Source: Xiphophorus maculatus
Lineage: Eukaryota > Chordata > Actinopteri > Cyprinodontiformes > Poeciliidae
Assembly (NCBI RefSeq): GCF_002775205.1
Contig: NC_036461.1
Coordinates: forward strand, 17,952,015 to 18,016,014
Length of the DNA stretch: 64,000 bases
Reading direction: 5' to 3'
Part shown: piece by piece, positions 30,060 to 42,505 of the stretch
Numbering within the stretch: the first letter of the stretch is position 1
How the letters are laid out: each line of letters starts with the position of its first letter
Made by a program: the position numbers and the translations under genes
The notes under the pieces: generated by a model
Databases searched by the model: none
What the model was told of the DNA's origin: nothing
The model's input: the letters and a program-made list of their open reading frames with translations, nothing else

Positions 30060-30521
30060 ATGACCCTCATCACCATCCTCATCTGGACGCTGACCTGCTG
30101 CTGTTTTACAGGTTCATTCACTCAGCAACATTTCTAACATGATGTGCTGCCTTTTCTCTCCTTTCTTTCTGCTGACAAATGAAGGATTTGTTTTTGTCTG
30201 CAGGATGCAGCGCTCAGATCACTGTGACTCAACCTGCAGTGGAGACATTTACACCAGGATCCACTGTCACTATCAGATGTACAACAAATCAGAATGTTTA
30301 CAGATGGAGTGATGGTGACGAGGCTATGCACTGGTACCAGCAGAAACCAGGACAGCCTCCAAAGAATCTAATCTATTTAGTAAAAAAGCTTCAGTCAGGA
30401 ACTCCAGCTCGGTTTAGTGGCAGTGGAAGCGGCTCTGCCTTCACTTTGACCATCAGTGGAGTTCAGGCTGAAGATGCTGCAGTTTATTACTGTCAGAGTT
30501 ACCATAGTGGCAACGTGTTCA
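30060..30521 (+). CDS. IgL V segment VA5
   Basis: Leader 30060-30111, V exon 30204-30521. The most divergent complete VA: CDR1 is long and acidic ([15 protein letters not shown]), FR2 ends PPKNLIY instead of PPKLLIY, and CDR2 is [10 protein letters not shown]3 and both Cys are standard. CDR3 is short (QSYHSGNVF). The truncated psi-VA9 belongs to the same subgroup. Intact and expected to be usable. Confidence 0.92.
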
Positions 30522-30549
30522 CACAGTGATTAGTAGCCGTACAAAAACC
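30522..30549 (+). promoter_or_regulatory. 12-RSS of VA5
   Basis: CACAGTG, 12-bp spacer, ACAAAAACC. Confidence 0.93.
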
Positions 30550-31600
30550 TCCCTCAGTCAGACTGCAGACACTCTGAGCTGTTAGAGCAGAAACTGAACA
30601 GACTCTGATACAGACCACTGAACACAGAGATGAAACCTCACCAAGGCCTGAAGCTCAGCAGTAAATCTTTATAATTAACTACAATTAATATTATTTCTTT
30701 TATATGAATGGTTTCTTACAATCAAAAAAATCCATTATGAATGTATATGTTTCTGTGTCCATTTGTTTCAGAAAACACAACATAGTTCTTTTTTAGCTTT
30801 TTATTACCAGCATAATTTTAATTTGGAAGATCAATCAAATTAAACTTCTATAAATATTCCCTTAATGTTTGCAGCATCAAGTTTAAAAACTAAATGAGGT
30901 TGAATTTATCTGAACAGTTTAGTGGTTTCCTCTGAAGTTTCACCAGGAAAATGATTATTTTCTTGTAAATGTGATCTGGTAAAAAAAACAACTTCAGTTT
31001 TGATTCAAATGTTTCACGAAACACAAACAACCACTGACAACGTAAGGCAGGGTGTCCAAAGGGAGGTTCAGGGGCCTTTAGTGGACCATTGAATGTTTCC
31101 TAATTACCAAAAACATCTTTTGACATGTTGGGTACATCTTTTAATCTTTTAATAAACAAGGTTGTTGCATTTTTTTTTTCATTTCTTAGTGAACTGAACC
31201 ACATTTATCCAGAGACTTTTCCTCAAAAGCAAAATATGTCACACCTTCAATTAAATCATCAAACTTGAATAAAGCTGCAAACCTTTTCAAAGACACAGGA
31301 ATCCAAAACTTTTCCTTTAGTTGAGAATGGACAGAATTTATTTTGTTAATGCAAAGAGGCAAAACAAATTGTAAAACTTCACTTTTATTCTTTATAAGGC
31401 AAATGTGCTGAGATAATACATAAATAAATATTTAATTCTTGTATTTTGCATCTGACTCACCTTTCATCTCCTCACACACCAGGTGTCTGTTTGACTGTTT
31501 GCTGCTTTGAATGATTGCTGTGCTTCGCTGCTCCTGGATCAGTTTAAAGTGAAACTCAGAGAAGCTCCTCTGCAGTCTGACGGTCAAACTTTTCTCAGCT

Positions 31601-32041
31601 ATGATGTTACTGAGTCCTCTGTTGATCACGCTGCTGCTGCAGCTGCAAGGTGAGGAACGACGAGCTTCTGTTATCATTTGTTCTCAGATGAAAGACGGTC
31701 AAATGTTTTCTACTTTTTCCATCCTGCAGGATCAGATGGTAATCCCTCTGTGACTCAGTCTCCAGCAGTGAAGTCAGCGGCGTTGGGGGAGACGGTCTCT
31801 CTGAGCTGCTCAGCCAGTGAAGGAGTTGATGATGATCTGAGTTGGTACCTGCAGAAACCTGGACAGCCTCCCAAACTGTTATTTTATCAAATCAGCAGCC
31901 GTCAATCTGATACTCCCAGTCATTTCAGCAGCAGTGGATCAGAGCCTCAGTTCACTCTGACAATCAGTGGAGTTCAGGCTGAAGATACTGGAGATTATTA
32001 TTGTATGGGAGTGCATTCAGTAAATGATGCTGGCGTGTTCA
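31601..32041 (+). CDS. IgL V segment VB3 (VB body with VC-type 3' flank)
   Basis: Leader 31601-31649, V exon 31730-32041. VB framework with CDR1 EGVDDDLSW and CDR3 MGVHSVNDAGVF; AEDTGDYYC replaces AEDAGDYYC. From the last codons onward the sequence follows the VC family: GGCGTGTT before the heptamer, spacer ATTTATAGTCGT, and the downstream flank leading to CL1. So this module joins a VB front to a VC/CL1 back, and its CL3, LINE and VC body are missing. Confidence 0.9.
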
Positions 32042-32069
32042 CACAGTGATTTATAGTCGTACAAAAACC
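32042..32069 (+). promoter_or_regulatory. 12-RSS of VB3
   Basis: CACAGTG, VC-type spacer ATTTATAGTCGT, ACAAAAACC. Confidence 0.93.
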
Positions 32070-32560
32070 TCCTTCAGTCTGACTGAAAGCTGCAGGTGCA
32101 GAGAAATGATGAGAACTGGTTCAGTGAACACATCACAGAAGTTAGCAAGTAAAACCATCAAATATCAAAGGTTCAAATACACTAAATGATTATTTTATAA
32201 ACACAGATGTTGAACTTAGTTTTATAAATACAGATTATCAATAAGTTTTCTGATGCTTTGCCTCACAAACACTAAAGAGTCTTTAGTTTTTACCTAAAGG
32301 ATTTTACATGTGCAGGTTTCTAAAACGTTTTATAAACTTTAAAGAAATAAAAATGAGATGATGTTTGATCAAAAACATGAACGTTGAAACACAACAATAA
32401 ATACAAACACAGTGATTGACATAAATCTGCACTTTTATTGAAACAATCCATTTACTCCAAGTTACATGAGAGAACATAAGGAAGACGAATGAAAGGTGAA
32501 AAGTAATGTTTGTGAATAAAACACGACAACATGATGGTTTCCAGCCATGAAGCTGCAGCT

Positions 32561-32892
32561 CTACTCTGAGCAGCGGTCAGGCTCCAGGGTTTGAGTGACA
32601 GGACTCTGTCCACTCTGATTGGCCTCACAGCTCACTGAGCCCGCCTTCCTCCACTGGTCTGCAGGGAGGCTCAGGGTGCTGCTCCAGCTGTAGTGGCCGT
32701 CCCCCCCCAGCACCTCCAGGCTGCTAGACACCCCTGAGGACCTGCTGCTGCCCCCCACCTTCCAGCCCAGCGTCCAGGTGGAGGGGAAGCCCCCGCTGGC
32801 CAGACACACCAGTGTGACGCTGCTCTGCTGCTGCTGCTGCTGCTGCTCTTTGGAGGGGGGGAGGACGGTCAGGGTGGGCCGCAACACACCCA
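32561..32892 (-). CDS. IgL constant exon CL1-3
   Basis: A 332-bp CL1 exon with a seven-Gln run. GDGHYSWSS replaces GDGRYSWSS. Otherwise as CL1-1, with Cys, Trp and DRCSE intact. Poly(A) signal on the minus strand at 32434-32439. Paired with J5. Reaches a type-X V pair (VA5, VB3), the only complete module in which VB sits next to CL1. Confidence 0.92.
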
Positions 32893-33501
32893 CTGGAGGA
32901 GAGAGGGGGAGAAAAGACGCAGCAGTGAGAACCCAGGCTGCTGAAGACACCTTCACTCTTCATCATTACTCAGCACATCTTCATCACAGGAGACTCTGAA
33001 TAACGAATCGCTGACATGATTTTCTGATGGTTGAACTGAGAGACCAAACATTCAAGTGGAAACAGTTCAAACGTCGACATCTGTTTCTTTCACTTCCTTT
33101 AAACTACATGGAAAACAAATGAACCGTGAACACAAAGCTGCTCTGAGTTCACTCACTAAATATTAGTTCAGTTTGACAGGAATTCAGGTTGAAAGTTTAA
33201 AAATGAAGAAATAATCACAAACATGTTTAATTAACAGGAACAAATGACCCAGAAAAGACAAAAAACTGTGAAAAGAAGGAAAATGTTAGTTTTGATGTTA
33301 GAAAAATTCAAACTTAAATTATCTAAAACATTGATAAAATGACTTTGAACTGAACATTTTATTGTTTCTCAAGATCAGTTTTACTGGTTGTTGGTTTTAG
33401 ACTTTTCACATTTGTGGAGCGACACAAACTTCTGTGAAGCTCAGTCATAAACCTTTACATTTTTAAATCAAATAAAATGAACAAATTTTGCTGGAAATTT
33501 A

Positions 33502-33708
<207 letters not shown>

Positions 33709-34180
33709 TTATAATTTATTTACTCTGCAAATCATTCAACATAAATTCAGCTTTAAATTGCTTATGTTTAAATGCTAAAACTATTTTTCAATGTAACTTA
33801 ATTAATAAAAAGATTTTTAAAATATCAGCTTACATTGATATATAATATATTTACCTGTGAGTTTTAGAAACAGAGTAAAATGATCCTAGGATGTCCAAGA
33901 CAGATTTAATTTTAATCCAAGAACTGAAAATCCTTCATGTTGTTTCTGTTTGATTTTCTTCTATTCCAATAAGATGATCAGAGTTTTAAATCCAGTATCT
34001 ATTAGTGTTGGTTCAGTGTCTCTGTTTGTCTGGTGCTGAGAGCAGAGAAATGATTTCCATAGAGTGGAGGCTTTGCATGGTCAGCTGATCCTCCAGTGAA
34101 CTGAGAAGGTTTATAGTCCTGTGAGTTCAACACTGCAGGACTCAGATCTGTCAGTCAAGCCAGCAGAAGCAACAAGCACC

Positions 34181-34639
34181 ATGACCCTCATCACCATCCT
34201 CATCTGGACGCTGACCTGCTGCTGTTTTACAGGTTCATTCACTCAGCAACATTTCTAACATGATGTGCTGCCTTTTCTCTCCTTTCTTTCTGCTGACAAA
34301 TGAAGGATTTGTTTTTGTCTGCAGGATGCAGCGCTCAGATCACTGTGACTCAACCTGCAGTGGAGACATTTACACCAGGATCCACTGTCACTATTAGGTG
34401 TACAACAAATCAGGATGTTTTCAATGACGATTTTTTGTCCTGGTATCAGCAGAAACCAGGACATCCTCCAAAGCTCCCGATATATTTGGTGGATGTTCTT
34501 GAGTCAGGAACTCCAGCTCGGTTTAGTGGCAGTGGAAGCGGCTCTGCCTTCACTTTGACCATCAGTGGAGTTCAGGCTGAAGATGCTGCAGTTTATTACT
34601 GTCAGAGTCTCCATGTAGTAAATAGTGCCTACGTGTTCA
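34181..34639 (+). CDS. IgL V segment VA6 (weakened RSS)
   Basis: Leader 34181-34232, V exon 34325-34639, open. FR2 carries KLPIY for KLLIY, putting Pro at a strand position that is normally hydrophobic. CDR2 is LVDVLESG and CDR3 [12 protein letters not shown]. Coding is intact, but the adjoining nonamer is mutated, so this V may rearrange poorly. Confidence 0.88.
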
Positions 34640-34667
34640 CACAGTGATTAGTAGCCGTAAAAAAAAC
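34640..34667 (+). promoter_or_regulatory. Degenerate 12-RSS of VA6
   Basis: Heptamer CACAGTG and spacer are normal. The nonamer is AAAAAAAAC instead of ACAAAAACC (positions 2 and 8 changed). It is the only complete V in the array with a non-consensus nonamer. Confidence 0.88.
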
Positions 34668-35483
34668 TCCCTCAGTCAGACTGCAGACACTCTGAGCTGT
34701 TAGAGCAGAAACTGAACAGACTCTGATACAGACCACTGAACACAGAGACGACTGGAAACTCTAACAAATCTAAAAAAAATCAAATGTAATAAAACGATAT
34801 AAAGACATAAATACAAAATGGAAAAAGGAAACATCTTGATTTTGTCAAATAATTTTTAACAGCACAGTGAATAAATCTGGAAATATTTTTAGATTTAAAG
34901 AAAACCTCCTTTTTTCACTGATACAGATCAACACATTTTCTACCTCCAACCATCCAGTGGCCAGACTTGCTCCCTCTGTTTTATCTCTTGGTCCTGGTTA
35001 TCATTGAGACTGATTTATCCCAGTGATTGTAAATATATCACTTTCTCTATTTATCTTCAGAGCAGCTGCAAAACTCTGATTGTTTCAAACATCCTTCTCA
35101 TGACGTCTGCACAAATAAAAATGTGAGTTATTGTTTTGGGTTTTCATGCTTTCACCTCTAAGGTCCAAGAAACCAATCAGCAAATATTAAAGTCAATTAT
35201 TTTTTTACTTCTTCTGCTTAAATTTATCTTTTTATTTTGAGCAAGTTCTAAAGTGGAAAAATTATAAATAAGAAATAAATGACTTTCTCGTTATTTTTAT
35301 TAGTTCAGGTGTTTTTAATCATTTTATTAGAATATAAGGTCACTTTAGACAGGTTTCTTTTAATTAAATATCATTTCTACACTAGAATGGCTGATCAATT
35401 AAAAGTCTATCGTATTAGAATATAAGCACAAATGCTGTAATCTGGTTTAACCTTTTGCTTTTTGACGTAAAGTGATGAGAATC

Positions 35484-36352
35484 AGAACATATGTTACTCC
35501 AACATTGCTAAATAAATTTAACTAAAACATTCTGGATACATGTGCTAAATGTGGAGATAAAGGCTTGAGGATAAATTTGATTTACTGCTTTGGGAATGTC
35601 CTGAGATTCAGAATTTTTGGAAGGAGGTTTTGGATAAAATTTCACTTATCGTTGGTACTAAACTTAATCCCTGTCCTGGGTTATGTATCTCAAGAATTTT
35701 TCCCACTCAAACTCAAATAAGCAAGTTTGATCAAAAGTCCATAATTTACTGTTTGGTGCAGGTCAAATATAGTATAGCCAGGTCCTGGAAATCTGTAACC
35801 AGACCCCAGTTAAAAACCTGGATGTCTACATTATCAAGCTCTCTTGCCTTGGAGAAACTCACCTTTATGATTAAGGGTAAATATTGTGTGTTCAAAAAAA
35901 TATGGGAAAACTTTTTGCCATTCTTGGAAAATATAAAAACTCATAATGATGAATAACTGAATGTACTCTAGGTAAATTTAGCCACTTATTCTTATAGTGG
36001 CTGTAAGTTTGTTATCTTCATGTTAATTCCAAATGTTCTCACTTGATCGAAAAAATGTACGAAACTGAACCACTGATGCCTGGATGCCCAGATCCAGGGA
36101 GGACGATGCCGTCACCTCATACCTTGTGGACTGTGATTAAATCTCTTGGACTAAATCTCAACATACATCCCTGAGATAACAAACTTAAAGTATTCTGTCT
36201 CACTGCTATCAGCTTATGTTTGTCACCTTGAAGGTTTAACTTGTTCATGTGTTTTCTTTTGGCTTTGCTTGGTGTTTTGTGCATTTGTGAGAAACTTGTC
36301 TGTGTGTCTCTTTTGAAATATAAAAGACAATAAACAGATTTTTGAAAAAAAA
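35484..36352 (+). mobile_element. LINE fragment, M6 copy (longest)
   Basis: Same insertion and same GATGAGAATC flanks (35474-35483 and 36353-36362), but 869 bp long because it lacks the internal deletion. The reverse-transcriptase C-terminal frame at 35630-35956 continues past ALEKL into TFMIKGKY and ends at NIKTHNDE, the more natural element end. This copy shows the ancestral state. Confidence 0.82.
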
Positions 36353-36753
36353 GATGAGAATCTATTTAATTTAGTGATTATTGATCAATGAAGTGAATTT
36401 AATCAGCTGTCTAATAAACAAAATTTATCATATCCTACAGACGACGTGTATACAGTTTTCCTATACATTCAATGTCAACATTAATTATAAGAATAGTTTA
36501 AAAGCTGATTTAAAATGACTCTGCATATGGATCCTAAATAGTACAAACTCAAAACATAAATAATAAAGACAAAAGGACATTTTCTGAATCATAAACCCAA
36601 GTAGATCACAGTCACTTGGACAACCTTAACATACCAGAAAGAAACATAATGAGGATAATTGTAACATGAATGCAGGTTACAATACAAAAACCTTTTTTGT
36701 TCAATGTATGGATCTATTTTATGTCAAACCATTGCTGTTTTTGTGTATTTTAT

Positions 36754-36820
36754 TTTATAACAACACATTTAGGGGACAATGTCGCCATCAGCTGTACAAT
36801 AAATCCTGCAGCAACATAAC
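36754..36820 (+). pseudogene. Relic V segment, M6 copy
   Basis: GDNVAISCT fragment as in M2. Here the acceptor-like TTTCAG has decayed to TTTTAT. Confidence 0.55.
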
Positions 36821-36831
36821 AGTCATAAAAG

Positions 36832-37162
36832 GTGGGTTTTAAGCTAGATTTAAAGGATTTCTGATTCGATTGTTTTACAGTATTTTCAGAGAATTTTCTG
36901 GGTTTGTGGTTCACGAGGCTGAAAGCCGCTTTTGTTTGGTTCTGGGGAGGCAGAGCAGATCAGAACCAAAAGACCCGAATGGACCAGAAAGTTGATACGA
37001 CACCAGATCTTTAATGGGTTGAGGTGCTAGACTGTTCAGAGATTTATGAACCAACAGTGTTTTAGATCTGTTATCTAAGCTATGATGGCCGATGAGAGGA
37101 CTTTAGAAATGGGACGATGTGCTGCATCTCCCTGGTTTTAATTAAGACGCTGCTGCAGTAAT
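36832..37162. mobile_element. Interspersed repeat, M6 copy
   Basis: Third copy of the repeat at 16150-16480, with a handful of substitutions. Confidence 0.5.
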
Positions 37163-37374
37163 CGATAAATACTTTATTTGATGTGAAGTTAAAATAAAAA
37201 GTGAATATTCTCACTAGATGAAGTGGTGGCTGAATCATCTGTGTGTTTTCTGTTTCATCACAGCAGGTGTGGATTTGCATGATCTCAATGCATCGCTGCT
37301 CCTCAAGCTTTAAGTTCTTCTGCTGCACAAAGTCCAAAGTGTGTTTGTGCTCCGACACTGAAAGCTGTATCAGG

Positions 37375-37817
37375 ATGACGTCTCCAGTCGCTCTGATGGT
37401 TGTGTTGGGTTTTCTCACTCAGGGTCAGAATGACTTTTACATTTATCTATCAAGTTTTGTTTGAACTCATACTTATTATTGTTTTCCTTTAACATTGCTC
37501 ATTTCTCTTTTCAGCATCATCTGCCAATAATTTTCTGACTCAGTCTGAACGATCAAAGTCAGTCAGTGTTGGAGCGACTGTGACCATCAGCGCCACAGGA
37601 AGTTCTAATATTGGTGGTGATCTCAGTTGGTACCTGCAGAAACCTGGACAGCCTCCTAAACTTCTTATATACGGAGCTTCAAATTTGTTCTCAGGAACTG
37701 CATCTAGATTCAGAGGCAGCAGATCTGGTACTGATTACACTTTAACCATCAGTGGAGTTCAGGCTGAAGATGCTGGAGATTATTACTGTATGGGTTACCA
37801 TGGTAGCGGCGTGTTAA
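37375..37817 (+). CDS. IgL V segment VC3 (lacks first Ig cysteine)
   Basis: Leader 37375-37423, V exon 37515-37817. [11 protein letters not shown] again has Ala at the Cys23 place. CDR1 has Gly where VC1 has Tyr (NIGGDLSW) and CDR2 is GASNLFSG. Octamer at 37273-37280. Intact frame. Confidence 0.88.
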
Positions 37818-37845
37818 CACAGTGATTTATAGTCGTACAAAAACC
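37818..37845 (+). promoter_or_regulatory. 12-RSS of VC3
   Basis: CACAGTG, spacer ATTTATAGTCGT, ACAAAAACC. Confidence 0.93.
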
Positions 37846-38336
37846 TCCTTCAGTCTGACTGAAAGCTGCAGGTGCAGAGAAATGATGAGAACTGGTTCAG
37901 TGAACACATCACATAAGTTAGCAAGTAAAACCATCAAATATCAAAGGTTCAAATACACTAAATGATTATTTTATAAACACAGATGTAGAAATTAGTTTTA
38001 TAAATATGGATTATCAATAAGTTTTCTGATGCTTTGCCTCACAAACACTAAAGAGTCTTTAGTTTTTACCTAAAGGATTTTACATGTGCAGGTTTCTAAA
38101 ATGTTTTATAAACTTTAAATAAATGAAAATGAGATGATGTTTGATCAAAAACAAGAACGTTGAAACACAACAATAAATACAAAGACAGTGATTGACATAA
38201 ATCTGCAATTTTATTGAAACAATCCATTTACTCCAAGTTACATGAGAGAACATAAGGAAGACGAATGAAAGGTGAAAAGTAATGTTTGTGAATAAAACAC
38301 GACAACATGATGGTTTCCAGCCATGAAGCTGCAGCT

Positions 38337-38669
38337 CTACTCTGAGCAGCGGTCAGGCTCCAGGGTTTGAGTGACAGGACTCTGTCCACTCTGATTGGCC
38401 TCACAGCTCACTGAGCCCGCCTTCCTCCACTGGTCTGCAGGGAGGCTCAGGGTGCTGCTCCAGCTGTAGCGGCCGTCCCCCCCCCAGCACCTCCAGGCTG
38501 CTAGACACCCCTGAGGACCTGCTGCTGCCCCCCACCTTCCAGCCCAGCGTCCAGGTGGAGGGGAAGCCCCCGCTGGCCAGACACACCAGTGTGACGCTGC
38601 TCTGCTGCTGCTGCTGCTGCTGCTCTTTGGAGGGGGGGAGGACGGTCAGGGTGGGCCGCAACACACCCA
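38337..38669 (-). pseudogene. IgL constant exon CL1-4, frameshifted
   Basis: A CL1 exon with a seven-Gln run and nine C at 38477-38485 where every other CL1 copy has eight. The extra base shifts the frame after SSLEVLGG, and translation runs on to a stop near 38401. The second domain Cys and the terminal interchain Cys are lost. Everything downstream of the run is otherwise unmutated, so the event is very recent or a homopolymer sequencing error. Poly(A) signal on the minus strand at 38210-38215. Confidence 0.8.
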
Positions 38670-39282
38670 CTGGAGGAGAGAGGGGGAGAAAAGACGCAGC
38701 AGTGAGAACCCAGGCTGCTGAAGACACCTTCACTCTTCATCATTACTCAGCACATCTTCATCACAGGAGACTCTGAATAACGAATCGCTGACATGATTTT
38801 CTGATGGTTGAACTGAGAGACCAAACATTCAAGTGGAAACAGTTCAAACGTCGACATCTGTTTCTTTCACTTCCTTTAAACTACATGGAAAACAAATGAA
38901 CCGTGAACACAAAGCTGCTCTGAGTTCACTCACTAAATATTAGTTCAGTTTGACAGGAATTCAGGTTGAAAGTTTAAAAATGAAGAAATAATCACAAACA
39001 TGTTTAATTAACAGGAACAAATGACCCAGAAAAGACAAAAAACTGTGAAAAGAAGGAAAATGTTAGTTTTGATGTTAGAAAAATTCAAACTTAAATTATC
39101 TAAAACATTGATAAAATGACTTTGAACTGAACATTTTATTGTTTCTCAAGATCAGTTTTACTGGTTGTTTGTTTTAGACTTTTCACATTTGTGGAGCGAC
39201 ACAAACTTCTGTGAAGCTCAGTCATAAACTTTTACATTTTTAAATCAAATAAAATGAACAAACTTTGCTGGAAATTTAATTA

Positions 39283-39486
<204 letters not shown>

Positions 39487-40051
39487 TTATAATTTATTTA
39501 ATCAGCAAATCATTCAACATTAATTCAGCTTTAAATTGCTTCATAATTTAGAAAATATTTTTAGTTTATCACTAATGAGAATCAAGAGTTACTTTCCATC
39601 TTGTGCAACATTGTTTAAAAATTCAGCTTCTATTATGTTTAAATGCTAAAACTATTTTTCAATGTAACTTAATTGATAAAAAGATTTTACAAATATCAGC
39701 TTACATTGATATATAATATATTTACCTGTGAGTTTTAGAAACAGAGTAAAATGATCCTAGGATGTCCAAGACAGATTTAATTTTAATCCAAGAACTGAAA
39801 ATCCTTCATGTTGTTTCTGTTTGATTTTCTTCTATTCCAATAAGATGATCAGAGTTTTAAATCCAGTATCTATTAGTGTTGGTTCAGTGTCTCTGTTTGT
39901 CTGGTGCAGAGAGCAGAGAAATGATTTCCATAGAGTGGAGGCTTTGCATGGTCAGCTGATCCTCCAGTGAACTGAGAAGGTTTATAGTCCTGTGAGTTCA
40001 ACACTGCAGGACTCAGATCTGTCAGTCAAGCCAGCAGAAGCAACAAGCACC

Positions 40052-40519
40052 ATGACCCTCATCACCATCCTCATCTGGACGCTGACCTGCTGCTGTTTTA
40101 CAGGTTCATTCACTCAGCAACATTTCTAACATGATGTGCTGCCTTTTCTCTCCTTTCTTCCTGCTGACAAATGAAGGATTTGTTTTTGTCTGCAGGATGC
40201 AGCGCTCAGATCACTGTGACTCAACCTGCAGTGGAGACATTTACATCAGGATCCACTGTCACTATCAGATGTACTACAAATCAGGATGTTTACAGTGACA
40301 TTTTAGACGAGTATATGTCCTGGTATCAGCAGAAACCAGGACAGCCTCCAAAGCTCCTGATATATGAGGTGGATAGTCTTGAGTCAGGAACTCCAGCTCG
40401 GTTCAGTGGCAGTGGAAGCGGCTCTGCCTTCACTTTGACCATCAGTGGAGTTCAGGCTGAAGATGCTGCAGTTTATTACTGTCAAAGTTTCCATGTAGTA
40501 AATGGTGCCTCAGTGTTCA
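40052..40519 (+). CDS. IgL V segment VA7
   Basis: Leader 40052-40103, V exon 40196-40519. Long-CDR1 subgroup: [17 protein letters not shown]2 [11 protein letters not shown]3 [14 protein letters not shown]1 has FTSGSTV where the other VA have FTPGSTV. Both Cys present; open. Confidence 0.92.
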
Positions 40520-40547
40520 CACAGTGATTAGTAGCCGTACAAAAACC
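40520..40547 (+). promoter_or_regulatory. 12-RSS of VA7
   Basis: CACAGTG, 12-bp spacer, ACAAAAACC. Confidence 0.93.
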
Positions 40548-41932
40548 TCCCTCAGTCAGACTGCAGACACTCTGAGCTGTTAGAGCAGAAACTGAACAGA
40601 CTCTGATACAGACCTCTGAACACAGAGACGACTGGAAACTCTAACAAAACTAAAAAAAATCAAATGTAATAAAACGATATAAAGACATAAATACACAATG
40701 GAAAAAGGAAACATCTTGATTTTGTCAAATAATTTTTAACAGCACAGTGAATAAATCTGGAAATATTTTTAGATTTAAAGAAAACTTCCTTTATTCATTG
40801 ATACAGATCAACACATTTTCTACCTCCAACCATCCAGTGGCCAGACTTGCTCCCTCTGTTTTATCTCTTGGTCCTGGTTATCATTGAGACTGATTTGTCC
40901 CAGTGATTGTAAATATATCACTATCTCTATTTATCTTCAGAGCAGCTGCAAAACTCTGATGGTTTCAAACATCCTTCTCATGACGTCTGCACAAATAAAA
41001 ATGTGAGTTATTGTTTTGGGTTTTCATGCTTTCACCTCAAAGATCCAAGAAACCAATCGGCAAAAATAAAATTCAGTTTTTATTTTAATTCTTCCTAAGT
41101 TTTATCTTTCTATTTTGTGCAAGTTCTGCAGTGGAAAAGTTATAAATTAGAAATAAATGACTTTCTCATTATTTTTATTAACAGTTCAGGTCTTTTTAAA
41201 TAATTTATTAGAACATTAAGGTCACTTTATAACCAATACGTCTCTAACTTTTGTAAATCAAGTCGTTGCAAACTGTCTGGATTCCAAGAAGCAAGAAAAT
41301 ACCCAGGAAAGCAGAAACACAAAGTTAGACAGGTTTCTTCTAATTAAATATAATTTCTACACTAGAATGGCTGATCAATTACAAGAACATCATATTAAAA
41401 TATAAATACACACGATGTAATGTGGTTTAACTTGGTGCTTTTAGAAGTAAAATGATGAGAATTTATTTAAATTTGTGGTTATTTAAAAACATCAGTGAAG
41501 TGAATTTGATCAGCTGTCTAATAAACAAATAGTGAACAAGTTTTATAATATTCTTCAGACGATGTGTGTTCAGGTTTCCTATATATTTAATGTCAACATT
41601 AATTAAAAATATGATTTAAAAGCAAATTTAAAAAGGCTCTAGATATCAAAAGATAATTAGGATCATTGTAACATGAATACAGGTTAAAATGACTAATTAA
41701 ACCTTACATTGCTCAATGTATGGGTTTAATTTATGTCAAATATTTGCTGTTTTTATTTCATAACAACACATCAGAATTATGGGACATAGAAACATTATAA
41801 AAGTGTTGAATATAGAAAACATCAATAAATATTTTATTTGATGTGAAGTTAAAATAAAAGGTGAATATTCTCACTAGATGAAGTGGTGGCTGAATCATCT
41901 GTGTGTTTTCTGTTTCATCACAGCAGGTGTGG
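40548..41932. other. VA7-VC4 spacer without LINE
   Basis: Aligns to the type-Y spacers but lacks both the LINE and the later repeat. GATGAGAAT at 41454-41462 occurs once and is the empty LINE target. It also holds a private segment of about 100 bp near 41230-41330. The relic V is not recognisable; the place reads AACACATCAGAATTATGGGA. Confidence 0.7.
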
Positions 41933-42034
41933 ATTTGCATGATCTCAATGCATCGCTGCTCCTCAAGCTTTAAGTTCTTCTGCTGCACAAAGTCCAAAGT
42001 GTGTTTGTGCTCCGACACTGAAAGCTGCATCAGG

Positions 42035-42477
42035 ATGACGTCTCCAGTCGCTCTGATGGTTGTGTTGGGTTTTCTCACTCAGGGTCAGAATGACTTTTAC
42101 ATTTATCTATCAAGTTTTGTTTGAACTCATACTTATTATTGTTTTCCTTTAACATTGCTCATTTCTCTTTTCAGCATCATCTGCCAATAATTTTCTGACT
42201 CAGTCTGAACGATCAAAGTCAGTCAGTGTTGGAGCGACTGTGACCATCAGCGCCACAGGAAGTTCTAATATTGGTTCTGATCTCAGTTGGTACCTGCAGA
42301 AACCTGGACAGCCTCCTAAACTTCTTATATACGGAGCTTCAAGTTTGTTCTCAGGAACTCCATCTAGATTCAGAGGCAGCAGATCTGGTACTGATTACAC
42401 TTTAACCATCAGTGGAGTTCAGGCTGAAGATGCTGGAGATTATTACTGTATGGGTGACCATGGTAGCGGCGTGTTAA
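42035..42477 (+). CDS. IgL V segment VC4 (lacks first Ig cysteine)
   Basis: Leader 42035-42083, V exon 42175-42477. [13 protein letters not shown]: Ala at the Cys23 place even in this copy from a module that predates the LINE insertion. FR3 starts GTPSRF (GTASRF in the others) and CDR3 is MGDHGSGV. Octamer at 41933-41940. Open. Confidence 0.88.
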
Positions 42478-42505
42478 CACAGTGATTTATAGTCGTACAA
42501 AAACC
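42478..42505 (+). promoter_or_regulatory. 12-RSS of VC4
   Basis: CACAGTG, spacer ATTTATAGTCGT, ACAAAAACC. Confidence 0.93.
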
